This document shows, in pieces, positions 1 to 7,907 of a stretch of DNA of 10,548 nucleotides. The position numbers and the translations under genes are program-made. Location: contig CAZINM010000039.1 of assembly GCA_964540605.1 (NCBI GenBank), positions 1-10,548 of the forward strand. Direction: 5' to 3'. The notes beneath the pieces were generated by a model. The model ran no database searches. It was given only the letters and a program-made list of their open reading frames with translations, and was not told where the DNA came from. Each line of letters begins with the position of its first letter. The stretch's first letter is position 1. Source of the stretch: CAZINM01 sp964540605 (lineage in GTDB: Bacteria > Patescibacteriota > Dojkabacteria > SC72 > JAHDCA01).

Positions 1-758
1 TGAGAATCTCCAGCATTACCATTATCTGAACCAGAACCGTTATCATCAGAGTTACCAGGATCTTCGTTCCCATTATCTCCAGGATTTACTTTCTCTTGAC
101 TTTGGAACTGGTATTTTACCTCCTCAAAATCATCCTGAACTCCATACTGGTTAATTTGGTTCTGGTGTTGAGCCTGTAATTGAACCATCAACTGAGCATA
201 TTTACTTACCTGCTCTTCATATCTGTTCATTACTCTTTCGTTATCTTCACCTGAGAACTCTCCATCTTGGAGTCTATCTCTAACTGCTTGGTGTTGATCT
301 TCAAGATCTCCCATTAATTTCTGAACTTTCTCTGGATCAACATCACTTTTACCTAAAACCTCACCTAATTCAGCCATTCTCTCATCAAGTAGATCCATCT
401 CATGTTCTACTTTAGCTGTATCTCCGAATTTAAACATAGATGCTACTTTCTCTGCAGCTTGATCTACTCCATAACCTAAACTTCCTGGAATAGCACTGTC
501 AGATGCCATAGCTGTGCCTGTTAAGGCGAGTCCAGCAATAGCAAATGATACTACTGCAATTGTAAATACTTTTTTCTGCATATATTGAACATTAGTTAAT
601 TTAAATATGTTCATAAGAGTATTACGACCAACTTCTGTTTTGGTTACATCGATCTCTCCAGTATGATCGATTATATTCTCGAATATTCTAGATCTACTAG
701 TAGGATCCATTGTTACATCGACATTTTTCAACTTTTTTATTACATCTTTCTCATTCAT
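1..758 (-). CDS. DUF5667-like single-pass membrane protein, probable anti-sigma partner (C-terminus cut off)
   Basis: Open without stops from ATG at 758 to the window edge, at least 252 residues; the C-terminus lies outside. Order seen: a charged, probably cytoplasmic N-terminus of about 60 residues; one membrane segment at about 64-85 (VFTIAVVSFAIAGLALTGTA); then AIPGSLGYGVDQAAEKV at about 89-105, which resembles the PGxxLYxxKxxxExV entry of DUF5667 domains; a long helical, Glu/Gln-rich region to about 220; and a low-complexity Gly/Asn/Asp/Ser tail. The start overlaps the sigma gene stop by 8 bases (ATGAATGA); the other ATG, at 754, meets a stop after four codons, so 758 is the start. Translational coupling to an ECF sigma factor suggests the N-terminus binds the sigma factor and the external domain senses the envelope. 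That role is inferred. DUF5667 membership is by motif only. Confidence 0.75.
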   Translation of the reverse strand, partial: MNEKDVIKKLKNVDVTMDPTSRSRIFENIIDHTGEIDVTKTEVGRNTLMNIFKLTNVQYMQKKVFTIAVVSFAIAGLALTGTAMASDSAIPGSLGYGVDQAAEKVASMFKFGDTAKVEHEMDLLDERMAELGEVLGKSDVDPEKVQKLMGDLEDQHQAVRDRLQDGEFSGEDNERVMNRYEEQVSKYAQLMVQLQAQHQNQINQYGVQDDFEEVKYQFQSQEKVNPGDNGNEDPGNSDDNGSGSDNGNAGDS

Positions 759-1263
759 TTTCAATTTCTATTATCATTCTTAATTTATTGATCGCCCTAT
801 GTATTGATACTTTAATATTTGTTTCACTTTTATTTAATATTTTTGCTATATCCTTATTACTAAGCCCTTGCATATATCTCATTATGATCAGATCTTTATC
901 ATGTTCGTTCAATTTTGCGAGTGAATCTTTAACAAGGATCTCATCATCAAGAGCATCAATTTCCGTTTGTCCAACCTCTGAACTTTTATTTAGAATATTC
1001 TCATCTAGACTACTGAGATTCTTCTTCTGTCTATATACATCAATTATCTTATTTCGCAAAATTGCATATAGCCATGTTCTTAAAGAGCCTTTATTTTCGT
1101 CATAATCACTTCTCTTGTCCCACGCTTTCATAAAAAGATCTTGGATCAGATCCTCGGCGATCTCTTTATTCCAGCCCAATCTCACATATGCATATTTATA
1201 TAACTCATCAGAATATCTCAAGAATAAGTTTTTAAGATCTTCAGGAGTTTTTAGCCCATTCAT
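751..1263 (-). CDS. RNA polymerase sigma factor, ECF (sigma-70 family)
   Basis: A 170-residue protein of normal ECF length. Region 2 spans about 10-80: the -10 recognition helix area holds AEDLIQDLFMKAW (about 36-48) and is followed by GSLRTWLYAILRNKIIDVYRQ (about 59-79). Region 4 spans about 110-165, with LNEHDKDLIIMRYMQGLSNKDIAKILNKSETNIKVSIHRAINKLR as the -35 binding helix-turn-helix. There is no region 1.1 or 3. ECF factors direct RNA polymerase to a small stress or envelope regulon and are usually held by a membrane anti-sigma; the overlapping downstream membrane protein fits that place. The gene begins 35 bases after the glycosylase stop. A possible own -10 (TACAAT, minus strand 1280-1275) lies close to the ATG, but I see no good -35, so read-through from upstream is at least as likely. 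Only a weak AGAG precedes the start. Confidence 0.93.
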   Translation of the reverse strand: MNGLKTPEDLKNLFLRYSDELYKYAYVRLGWNKEIAEDLIQDLFMKAWDKRSDYDENKGSLRTWLYAILRNKIIDVYRQKKNLSSLDENILNKSSEVGQTEIDALDDEILVKDSLAKLNEHDKDLIIMRYMQGLSNKDIAKILNKSETNIKVSIHRAINKLRMIIEIENE

Positions 1264-1298
1264 TTGGTCTCTATATTGTATTACGCAAAATTTAGATT

Positions 1299-2159
1299 TT
1301 AGTTACAACTGGATTTTCGTTGATATTTCGATCTAGGATCATTCCTGTACCATTCAAATAGAACCTGCATGATCCAAGCACCCTTACCATCAAAATTTTT
1401 AGCGATCCAGTCCGCATACTCTTGATAAGTTAAATTTTCATCAAGATCGAATAGATCCACCAATATCCTTTTAGTCCAAACATCGACTGGAGATAATTCA
1501 TTATAACCATATCCAAAGCATAAAATACAATCTGCTACTTTAGGTCCTATTCCTGATAAGCTTAATAAATTCCTTTTAAGCTCACTTTTATCTTTATTAA
1601 CAAGCAATTTGGGATTGTTGGATATCATATTCGCAGTTTCTATAAGATACTTCGCGCGATATCCAATTCCCGTATCTTTTAATTCCTCAAGAGATATTTG
1701 AGCAATTCTTGCGACTTTGGGGAAGAGAGAAAATTCTCTACCCTCAACATCTACTTTATCTCCATATCTCTCTCGCAGAATTGATACTGACCTTCTAATA
1801 GCCTTAATGTTTTTGTTTGATGAAAGTATGAATGAAAGAAGTGTAAGTTCTATGGGTTGCTTGATCATCCTAACATTAAGATATTGCTTATCAATTTTCT
1901 TAGCTAATCCGTAATGTGAAAGGATCTTTTTAATGTCATTACTGTCGATATCGGTTCTAAAATATTCATCAATAAAAGCTTCATCATTTTGACTAGGATA
2001 AGTCTGCCACAAAATCTCATCTTCAATTATTTCAAATTTAATAGCTCTATCTTGAGTAACTCCGAGATAAACAGAATTGTCTAACTCATCCCATGTAAAA
2101 GTTTGACCACCGAATAGAACATTTTTTATATCAAATAAAGGCAATTTTAACCTGTTCAT
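1299..2159 (-). CDS. 8-oxoguanine DNA glycosylase/AP lyase, OGG family
   Basis: A 286-residue protein of the HhH-GPD superfamily that removes 8-oxoguanine from DNA and nicks the abasic site. The N-terminal domain carries GGQTFTW (about 17-23), matching the GQSFRW of OGG1. The helical core starts near PIELTLLSFILSSNKNIKAI (about 102-121). The helix-hairpin-helix is LLSLSGIGPKVADCILCFGY (about 198-217), with Lys207 at the place of the Schiff-base lysine (K249 of human OGG1). It is followed by SPVDVWTKRI, with Asp226 at the place of D268. The 19-residue spacing between these two residues equals that of OGG1. The bacterial OGG is usually a stand-alone repair gene; here it leads a run with an ECF sigma factor and its likely partner. 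AlkA-type glycosylases share the fold, but the GQ(S/T)F motif favours OGG. The ATG at 2159 gives a complete N-terminal domain. Confidence 0.85.
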   Translation of the reverse strand: MNRLKLPLFDIKNVLFGGQTFTWDELDNSVYLGVTQDRAIKFEIIEDEILWQTYPSQNDEAFIDEYFRTDIDSNDIKKILSHYGLAKKIDKQYLNVRMIKQPIELTLLSFILSSNKNIKAIRRSVSILRERYGDKVDVEGREFSLFPKVARIAQISLEELKDTGIGYRAKYLIETANMISNNPKLLVNKDKSELKRNLLSLSGIGPKVADCILCFGYGYNELSPVDVWTKRILVDLFDLDENLTYQEYADWIAKNFDGKGAWIMQVLFEWYRNDPRSKYQRKSSCN

Positions 2160-2185
2160 ATAGTTCTGTATAAATATGTTTCGAT

Positions 2186-2214
2186 TTGTTATATGATTCG
2201 TATAGGATTATAAC
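2186..2214 (+). promoter_or_regulatory. Promoter of the CreD-like membrane protein gene
   Basis: TTGTTA (2186-2191), a 17-base spacer and TATAAC (2209-2214). Transcription would start near 2221, leaving about 20 bases before the ATG at 2242. No Shine-Dalgarno is seen in this leader. Confidence 0.45.
2207..2212 (-). promoter_or_regulatory. -10 element (TATAAT) for the glycosylase/sigma run
   Basis: A perfect TATAAT on the minus strand, about 48 bases upstream of the glycosylase ATG. I find no convincing -35 at the 16-18 base distance. The box overlaps the -10 of the divergent plus-strand promoter. Confidence 0.4.
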
Positions 2215-2241
2215 TAATTTTAAAAGCTTTATATCGAAATT

Positions 2242-3657
2242 ATGGAAAATGAAAATATCCCCACAACAACTAAACCAAAGAAGCTTGTACTTCCCTACTG
2301 GTTAAAGATGACCTTTGTAGCAATGGTAATGACAGGTTTCGCACTTGTTGTATCAGTTATTATGCAAGTTACCGTTGATAGTAGAATGGATATCGAAGTA
2401 CAAATGGATGAAGTAACATCTTACAATTATGGTGGAGAATTCATTCAACAAGCTCCAACTCTTAATGCAATTCAAAAAGATAGTTCTCTAAGTAGCGAAA
2501 TATTTAAAAGCTACGATTCATTAACTGAGAGCGAATTTATTACAATTGCTAACTCATATATTGAAAACACGAACTTAGTATCAACAGATGCTTCAGTTTT
2601 GGTTAATGTAGATCTACAAAAGAGAGGTCTGAGATATGAACCAACATTCAATACTGAATTTAGCGCAAAATATATCCTTGCCAATTCAACAGATAAAGAA
2701 ACTTTTGTAGAATTTGAATTCCCCTTCCCCAATAATGTATTAAATAAAGAAATTAATAACGCGAAATTAATTGTAGATGGAGAGATCGTTGAGAAGCCAG
2801 TGAAGAAAGTGCCTGTTGTATACAATGTTTATGATCCTTACAATTATGAACCTGAACAAACATCTAAAACAGGTCTTTATTGGGAAGGTAAGATTCCTGC
2901 TGATAGTGAAGTCGTTGTAGAGGTCTTTTATAAGACAGTTGGTTTATCAAGGATCACATATCAGGGAATAGAGAACCCTGATGATGCTCAAGATTTCAAT
3001 TTTGAGATCAAGATCCTAGGTAGCAGAAAATATGATAATGAAGGTGGTCTTTCAATTGATGATCGGGAATATGTTACAGAAGATGGTAAGAATGGTATCA
3101 TTTTGAAGTGGGATAAAGAAGAGCTTTTCTCTACTCCAGAAGTTCAAGTTTCAATTGCGACCCTTACAAATCCATCAAGACATCTTAATGAGATGTATAA
3201 GATCATGGTTCCTCTTTATATCTTCTTTGCAGGGGCTTTAATAATCATGTCTATTTTGTTAAAGAAAGAATTCGGTGTCGTAGATATGATAATAATGTCT
3301 ACTCTGTTCATCGTATTCTTCCCATTCCTACACTACTTGGTAAGTTTCAATATTGATCCTAGCGCAGATATCCTTTCTAATGTCGGAACAGAGATAAACT
3401 TCTCAATGCCACTGTATGGTGCGTTTGCAATATCCTTTGTGTTGATTGGAGGATTAATGCTCAGACTTATGTCAAAAATGACCAACTTCAAGTTCTCATT
3501 CGGAATAATACTTCCGATATTATTGATGAGCATGGGATTCTTCCCCCTCTCAATGACACTACCTGAATACAAATACTTACTTGTACTTTTGGGGATAGTA
3601 TTTGTTTTGGCAATTGCAATACAGATCAGGATCAAGAAGGATAATAAGTTGGTTTAA
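2242..3657 (+). CDS. Six-TM membrane protein with large external domain, CreD-like topology
   Basis: A 471-residue protein with one N-terminal membrane segment (about 21-43), a hydrophilic, beta-rich domain of about 275 residues (about 45-320) and five more membrane segments (about 322-340, 346-368, 389-410, 418-437, 444-462), ending in a basic tail. This order, single TM, big external domain, then a compact TM bundle, and the length near 450 match the CreD inner-membrane family. I can support this by architecture only, not by a diagnostic motif. The external part has strand-like pairs such as ITYQGIENPDDAQDFNFEIKI and many Asp/Glu residues. The gene stands alone: its own promoter candidate lies upstream and a strong terminator 34 bases downstream. 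An unrelated exported-domain membrane protein remains possible. ATG 2242 is the first start and leaves a short charged cytoplasmic tail. Confidence 0.8.
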   Translation: MENENIPTTTKPKKLVLPYWLKMTFVAMVMTGFALVVSVIMQVTVDSRMDIEVQMDEVTSYNYGGEFIQQAPTLNAIQKDSSLSSEIFKSYDSLTESEFITIANSYIENTNLVSTDASVLVNVDLQKRGLRYEPTFNTEFSAKYILANSTDKETFVEFEFPFPNNVLNKEINNAKLIVDGEIVEKPVKKVPVVYNVYDPYNYEPEQTSKTGLYWEGKIPADSEVVVEVFYKTVGLSRITYQGIENPDDAQDFNFEIKILGSRKYDNEGGLSIDDREYVTEDGKNGIILKWDKEELFSTPEVQVSIATLTNPSRHLNEMYKIMVPLYIFFAGALIIMSILLKKEFGVVDMIIMSTLFIVFFPFLHYLVSFNIDPSADILSNVGTEINFSMPLYGAFAISFVLIGGLMLRLMSKMTNFKFSFGIILPILLMSMGFFPLSMTLPEYKYLLVLLGIVFVLAIAIQIRIKKDNKLV

Positions 3658-3690
3658 TCAAAACACCAAATAAAAAAGATTTAGAAATCC

Positions 3691-3717
3691 AAAGGAGGGG
3701 AAACCCTCCTTTTTTTT
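3691..3717 (+). terminator. Rho-independent terminator after the CreD-like gene
   Basis: A perfect 9-bp stem AAAGGAGGG (3691-3699) / CCCTCCTTT (3704-3712) with a GAAA tetraloop, running into eight T (3710-3717). It separates this gene from ppdK. Confidence 0.93.
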
Positions 3718-3744
3718 ATGCTTTTCTAGAATAAGTTAAATATC

Positions 3745-3773
3745 TTGAAAAATTCCATTTTTCTCAGTATCCT
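3745..3773 (+). promoter_or_regulatory. ppdK: Promoter of ppdK
   Basis: TTGAAA (3745-3750), a 17-base spacer and TATCCT (3768-3773). The start would fall near 3780, giving a leader of about 22 bases. It lies just past a strong terminator, where ppdK needs its own promoter. Confidence 0.45.
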
Positions 3774-3801
3774 CAAACGGCTAATTTAAATAGGCTAGTA
3801 A

Positions 3802-6444
3802 ATGTCAGAAAAACAGATCTATGCCTTTTCCAAAAGCAAATGTGAGATGCCCAAAGTAAAAGCTCCAAAGTTTGTTCTTGGAGGAAAAGGTTTTTCATTG
3901 GTGAATATGTCAAAAATGGGACTCCCTGTTCCACCAGGTTTTATCATTTCGATCCCTGTCTGTGAATATTATTATAATAATGGGAATAGCTATCCAAAAC
4001 GATTTGAATCCGATGTAAAGAAGGCTCTTACAGAAGTAGAAAAAGAAACTGGGAAGAATTTCGGTGATCCAAAGAATCCTCTTCTTCTATCTGTTAGATC
4101 AGGAGCTGCTATATCTATGCCAGGAATGATGGATACTGTCTTAAACTTAGGTTTGAACGAAGATACTCTAAAAGGCCTAATTGAAAAATCTCATAACGCA
4201 AGATTTGCATGGGATAGTTATAGGAGATTCATTCAGATGTTTGGGAATGTTGTTACAGGTGTAGAACATGAGAAGTTTGAAGGCGTACTCGAAGAGATCA
4301 AGCAAGAGAAAGGCATTCATGATGACATCGATCTAGATGTTAATGATCTGCAAGAGGTAGTTAAGAAATATAAAGCCTTATACAAATTAGAGATGGGTGA
4401 AGACTTTCCAACCGATCCAATGAAACAGCTTTGGATGGGAATAAATGCTGTTTTTGAATCTTGGAATAATTCTAGAGCAATATCTTATAGAAAGATCAAT
4501 AAGATCTCTAAAGAGATTGTAGGAACAGCTGTTAATGTTCAAAGCATGGTATTTGGAAATATGGGTGAAACTTCAGGTACGGGGGTAGCATTCACACGAA
4601 ATCCATCTACTGGAGAGAGAAAATATTATGGTGAATTTTTGATGAATGCTCAAGGAGAAGATGTTGTTGCTGGAATTAGAACTCCAAAACATATTGATGA
4701 ATTGCAAAAAATTATGCCATCAGTTTATAAAGAGCTAACTGATATCTTTGAGACCTTAGAGAAAAATTATCAGGATATGATGGATATCGAATTCACTATT
4801 GAAAATAAAGTCTTATACATTTTACAAGCTAGGTCTGGCAAACGAACTGCAAGTGCAGCATTAAGGATCGCTGTTGATATGGTAAAAGAAAAAATGATTG
4901 ATAAAAAAACTGCGATCAAACGAATTGATCCGAATTCACTCGACCAACTTTTACACCCAATGTTTGATCCTAAAGCTAAAAAAGATCTTATTGCAAAAGG
5001 ACTCCCCGCTTCACCAGGTGCTGCTTCAGGACAGATCGTATTTAGTGCCGAATCTGCAATGGATTGGGCTGCTCTTGGCAAAAAAGTGATCCTTGTTAGG
5101 CTCGAAACATCCCCTGAAGATATTGAAGGTATGAATGTAGCTCAAGGTATATTGACTGCTAGAGGTGGTATGACAAGTCATGCAGCAGTAGTTGCAAGGG
5201 GAATGGGTAAATGTTGTGTAGCTGGATGTAATGAAATTGCTGTTAATGAGGCAAAAGGATTTGTACATATAGGTAAAGATATTGATCTAAAGGAAGGTGA
5301 TTGGATAAGTTTAGATGGATCATTAGGAGAAGTTTACAGAGGAAAAGTTGCAACTGTTGATCCAGAACTTTCTGGAGATTTCGCAAAATTAATGAAATGG
5401 GCTGATTCATTTAGAAAATTAAAAGTTAGAACTAATGCTGATACCCCACATGATGCTAAGATAGCACGAACATTTGGTGCAGAAGGAATTGGCTTGTGTA
5501 GAACTGAACATATGTTCTTTCAGGAAGAAAGGATATTTGCTGTAAGACAAATGATACTTTCCGATACTAAAGATGAACGAGTAAAAGCACTGTCTAAAAT
5601 TGAGAAAATGCAACAAGAAGATTTTGAGGGATTGTTTAGAGAGATGGAAGGTTTGCCTGTAACAATTAGGCTTTTGGATCCACCTTTACATGAATTCTTA
5701 CCACATGAGGATTCAGAACTTAAAAAGATCGCAAAAGAGATGAAGGTTGATGTTAATGATCTAAAAGATAGAAGGGAATCATTGTCAGAATTTAACCCAA
5801 TGCTTGGATTTAGAGGATGCAGACTTGGAATGGTTTATCCAGAGATAACTGAGATGCAGGTAAGAGCAATTATAAATGCTGCTATAACAGTTGTAAAAGA
5901 AGGTAAAAGCGTACTTCCAGAGATCGAAATACCTGTCACAAGCAATGTTAAAGAGGTTATTATCCTAGGTACATTAATTAAAGATCTTGCTGACAAGCTT
6001 ATAAAAGACTCAGGCAAGAAAACTTCAGAGATCAAATACAAGATCGGTACTATGATCGAATTACCTCGTGCATGTGTCACAGCAGATGAATTCGCTGAAA
6101 CAATGGAATTCTTCTCTTTCGGAACAAATGATCTAACACAAACAACATATGGATATTCAAGAGATGACGCTGGTAAGTTCATTCCTAAATATATCGAATT
6201 AGGAGTTTATGAAGATGATCCTTTCCAGGTCATTGATAGAAATGGTGTTGGAAAAATGATGCAAATAGCAATTGAAAAAGGTCGATCAGTTAACAAAAAG
6301 TTAGAAATAGGAATTTGTGGGGAACACGGAGGTGAACCGAAATCCGTGACATTCTGTCATGAATTAGGTTTGAATTATGTAAGTTGCTCACCTTTCAGAG
6401 TACCAATAGCAAGATTGGCTGCTGCACAAGCTGCTATTGAATAA
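3802..6444 (+). CDS. ppdK: Pyruvate, phosphate dikinase
   Basis: A complete 880-residue enzyme, the usual length. It interconverts pyruvate + ATP + Pi with phosphoenolpyruvate + AMP + PPi in the cytoplasm and can run glycolysis in a PPi-saving direction or feed gluconeogenesis. Domains in order: the ATP-grasp nucleotide-binding part (about 20-345) with GGKGFSLVNM and SVRSGAAISMPGMMDTVLNLG; the phosphohistidine swivelling domain with GGMTSHAAVVARGMGK, where His460 is the carrier residue and Thr458 the site regulated in plants; and the PEP/pyruvate TIM barrel (about 535-880) with IGLCRTEHMF, GTMIELPRA, FFSFGTNDLTQ and GICGEHGGEP containing catalytic Cys839. All expected catalytic residues are present. 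ATG 3802 is preceded by a weak AGG at 3792-3794 with 7-base spacing. It is flanked by terminators, so it is probably monocistronic. Confidence 0.97.
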   Translation: MSEKQIYAFSKSKCEMPKVKAPKFVLGGKGFSLVNMSKMGLPVPPGFIISIPVCEYYYNNGNSYPKRFESDVKKALTEVEKETGKNFGDPKNPLLLSVRSGAAISMPGMMDTVLNLGLNEDTLKGLIEKSHNARFAWDSYRRFIQMFGNVVTGVEHEKFEGVLEEIKQEKGIHDDIDLDVNDLQEVVKKYKALYKLEMGEDFPTDPMKQLWMGINAVFESWNNSRAISYRKINKISKEIVGTAVNVQSMVFGNMGETSGTGVAFTRNPSTGERKYYGEFLMNAQGEDVVAGIRTPKHIDELQKIMPSVYKELTDIFETLEKNYQDMMDIEFTIENKVLYILQARSGKRTASAALRIAVDMVKEKMIDKKTAIKRIDPNSLDQLLHPMFDPKAKKDLIAKGLPASPGAASGQIVFSAESAMDWAALGKKVILVRLETSPEDIEGMNVAQGILTARGGMTSHAAVVARGMGKCCVAGCNEIAVNEAKGFVHIGKDIDLKEGDWISLDGSLGEVYRGKVATVDPELSGDFAKLMKWADSFRKLKVRTNADTPHDAKIARTFGAEGIGLCRTEHMFFQEERIFAVRQMILSDTKDERVKALSKIEKMQQEDFEGLFREMEGLPVTIRLLDPPLHEFLPHEDSELKKIAKEMKVDVNDLKDRRESLSEFNPMLGFRGCRLGMVYPEITEMQVRAIINAAITVVKEGKSVLPEIEIPVTSNVKEVIILGTLIKDLADKLIKDSGKKTSEIKYKIGTMIELPRACVTADEFAETMEFFSFGTNDLTQTTYGYSRDDAGKFIPKYIELGVYEDDPFQVIDRNGVGKMMQIAIEKGRSVNKKLEIGICGEHGGEPKSVTFCHELGLNYVSCSPFRVPIARLAAAQAAIE

Positions 6445-6464
6445 TTCCTTTGCTGAATAAGATC

Positions 6465-6494
6465 AAGGGGAAAGTTAAATCTTTCCCCTTTTTT
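6465..6494 (+). terminator. Rho-independent terminator after ppdK
   Basis: A perfect 10-bp stem AAGGGGAAAG (6465-6474) / CTTTCCCCTT (6481-6490) with a 6-base loop, running into six T (6489-6494). In the reverse direction the stem is followed by only TTGATC, so it would be a poor terminator for the convergent gene. Confidence 0.92.
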
Positions 6495-6505
6495 ATAACT
6501 AAAAA

Positions 6506-7186
6506 TTAAGACTCAGTAATTTCTCGATATAGATCTTCTAATTCAATAGCGATAGAGTTCTTTTCTTTAAATGACTTGCGAACTCTTCGTAAAATTTCAC
6601 CCATGATCTTATTACCAGTTTTATAATCCCCTGCTGCAGTTCTGAAATGAGATTTAATTATCGCAATTGGATGATTCAGATTAAACCAGTTTATTCCATC
6701 TATATGAGTGACAATGTACCAACTACCATCATTATTGTTAAACAACCTTGAGTGTAGCCTGATATGACCTGGAGCAAGCTGATACAAGAACATTTTCGCC
6801 CTACTACTATTCTTTCTAAAGATGAACCTTAAAAGAGGTCGCCAAAAAGGTATCGCCATACTCCCCAGATTAGCGATTATGGCAAAATCCTCATGATGAT
6901 GTTCAGAAAATATAGCATCTACATTGAATCCAATATCATTATAGATGTCCTTTATTTGATCAACTGTTATCGGTTTTTGAGCATAGATCTTGTAAGCATA
7001 TTTCGAATACTGTTTTTTATATTCATTTTTCAACATCCGCTTAATTGCATGACTCGGATGTTTCATCTTTGAGAGCTTTTTTAGATCGATCTTTTTAAAA
7101 TTGAAATCTTTTATTTCACAATAAGATTGCTCCGAAAAGATCAAAGTGTCATTCCAAGATCTTCTAAATGACGAACCAACTGACAT
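6506..7186 (-). CDS. Hypothetical basic soluble protein
   Basis: A 226-residue protein I do not recognise. No signal peptide and no clear membrane segment is seen; the most hydrophobic stretch is IANLGSMAIPFWRPLLRFIF in the middle. It is rich in Lys/Arg and aromatic residues. Features that could help a structure search: SEHHHEDFA near the centre, APGHIRLHSR, and VTHIDGINWFNLNHP. I chose the ATG at 7186, one base after the stop of the upstream membrane-protein gene (TGA-T-ATG), as expected for coupled genes; a TTG at 7222 would add 12 residues but overlap that gene by 35 bases. Co-transcription with the DUF998-like protein is likely from the spacing. No terminator of its own is seen; it converges on ppdK. 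Confidence 0.72.
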   Translation of the reverse strand: MSVGSSFRRSWNDTLIFSEQSYCEIKDFNFKKIDLKKLSKMKHPSHAIKRMLKNEYKKQYSKYAYKIYAQKPITVDQIKDIYNDIGFNVDAIFSEHHHEDFAIIANLGSMAIPFWRPLLRFIFRKNSSRAKMFLYQLAPGHIRLHSRLFNNNDGSWYIVTHIDGINWFNLNHPIAIIKSHFRTAAGDYKTGNKIMGEILRRVRKSFKEKNSIAIELEDLYREITES

Positions 7187-7187
7187 A

Positions 7188-7793
7188 TCAGGCAGTAGAT
7201 AAATTATTTTTATGTTCAGCAAACCAACCTAGTATTAATGATACTACATATACGAATAATAATATTAGGGTTTCAACAAGTCCTAATTTTTTAGAATTAA
7301 AGGGGACTAGAATAAAAGATATGAAAATGCCATTAATTAGTATTGTTGTTAATATTGCGATAATAAAAAACAACTTCCTACTCATTCTCCATAAACTAAC
7401 ACTATTTACAGGCGTAAGAACCGCAAGAATTATAAAATTCAAATAGATCGCTAAAGGATGCAAAGACCTATATTCTCGTTGAGGAAAAAGCCCAATGAAG
7501 ATTGCTGTTAAAACAGGAATTATGTAACTTATACGATAAAGTTGTGTATTTTCGAATAACTTGATCGTTATGTATCTGACATATAAAGAAAGTATTAAAA
7601 GGGCAAAAATTAATCCGATATTAAAAACAAAGTTTAGTTGATTATTTGGATTTCCTAAGTTGCTATATGAAGATATAGGGAATGAGTAGTTATCACATGT
7701 TTGACTCGAGATAATTACTGAGAGAACAAACAGTAATAATGCGTATGTAGGGAAGTTTTTACGGCTAAATAGATTTATCAGATGAAATTTCAT
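7188..7793 (-). CDS. DUF998-like six-TM membrane protein
   Basis: A 201-residue protein from ATG 7793; a TTG at 7820 would give 210. Numbered from the TTG start, six membrane segments are visible: about 24-39, 63-81, 97-112, 122-142, 149-171 and 180-199. Between TM1 and TM2 lies NYSFPISSYSNLGNPNNQ, and between TM3 and TM4 IGLFPQREYRSLHPLA. DUF998 proteins carry a comparable P.YS..S.LG loop and a G.FP...HP segment at these positions, so membership is plausible but made by eye. The biochemical role of DUF998 is unknown to me. Neither start has a Shine-Dalgarno sequence; the ATG start keeps only a short tail before TM1, which is usual for the family. It is followed after one base by a soluble hypothetical protein, so the two probably act together. 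Confidence 0.75.
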   Translation of the reverse strand: MKFHLINLFSRKNFPTYALLLFVLSVIISSQTCDNYSFPISSYSNLGNPNNQLNFVFNIGLIFALLILSLYVRYITIKLFENTQLYRISYIIPVLTAIFIGLFPQREYRSLHPLAIYLNFIILAVLTPVNSVSLWRMSRKLFFIIAILTTILINGIFISFILVPFNSKKLGLVETLILLFVYVVSLILGWFAEHKNNLSTA

Positions 7794-7857
7794 ATAACTT
7801 TTTAATAACTTGATGCTCAAAGCTTTTTTAACATTTACAAATGTATCTTTTACATTA

Positions 7858-7878
7858 TGGTCGGGGCGACTCGACTTG
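7858..7878 (-). pseudogene. tRNA-Pro 3'-end fragment with CCA (att-like remnant)
   Basis: Read on the minus strand, this is CAAGTCGAGTCGCCCCGA followed by CCA. The first 18 bases are identical to the T-loop to discriminator base of the complete tRNA-Pro at 8037-8054. The identity stops exactly at both ends. No remaining tRNA body is present upstream of it. It is best read as the displaced original 3' end of the tRNA gene. Confidence 0.75.
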
Positions 7879-7907
7879 GCAGCTTCATATTATCCTTAAG
7901 TCCTGCA

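Noticed and set aside
3333..3635. Antisense ORFs within the membrane-protein and ppdK genes
   Set aside because: They lie wholly inside strongly supported coding sequence, have no promoters, and show no recognisable protein motifs.
7187..7222. TTG start at 7222 for the hypothetical basic protein
   Set aside because: It would overlap the upstream gene by 35 bases and use a rare start, while an ATG lies one base after that gene's stop.
7794..7820. TTG start at 7820 for the DUF998-like protein
   Set aside because: No Shine-Dalgarno or promoter favours it over the ATG at 7793. It adds only nine residues before TM1, so it remains possible but is not preferred.
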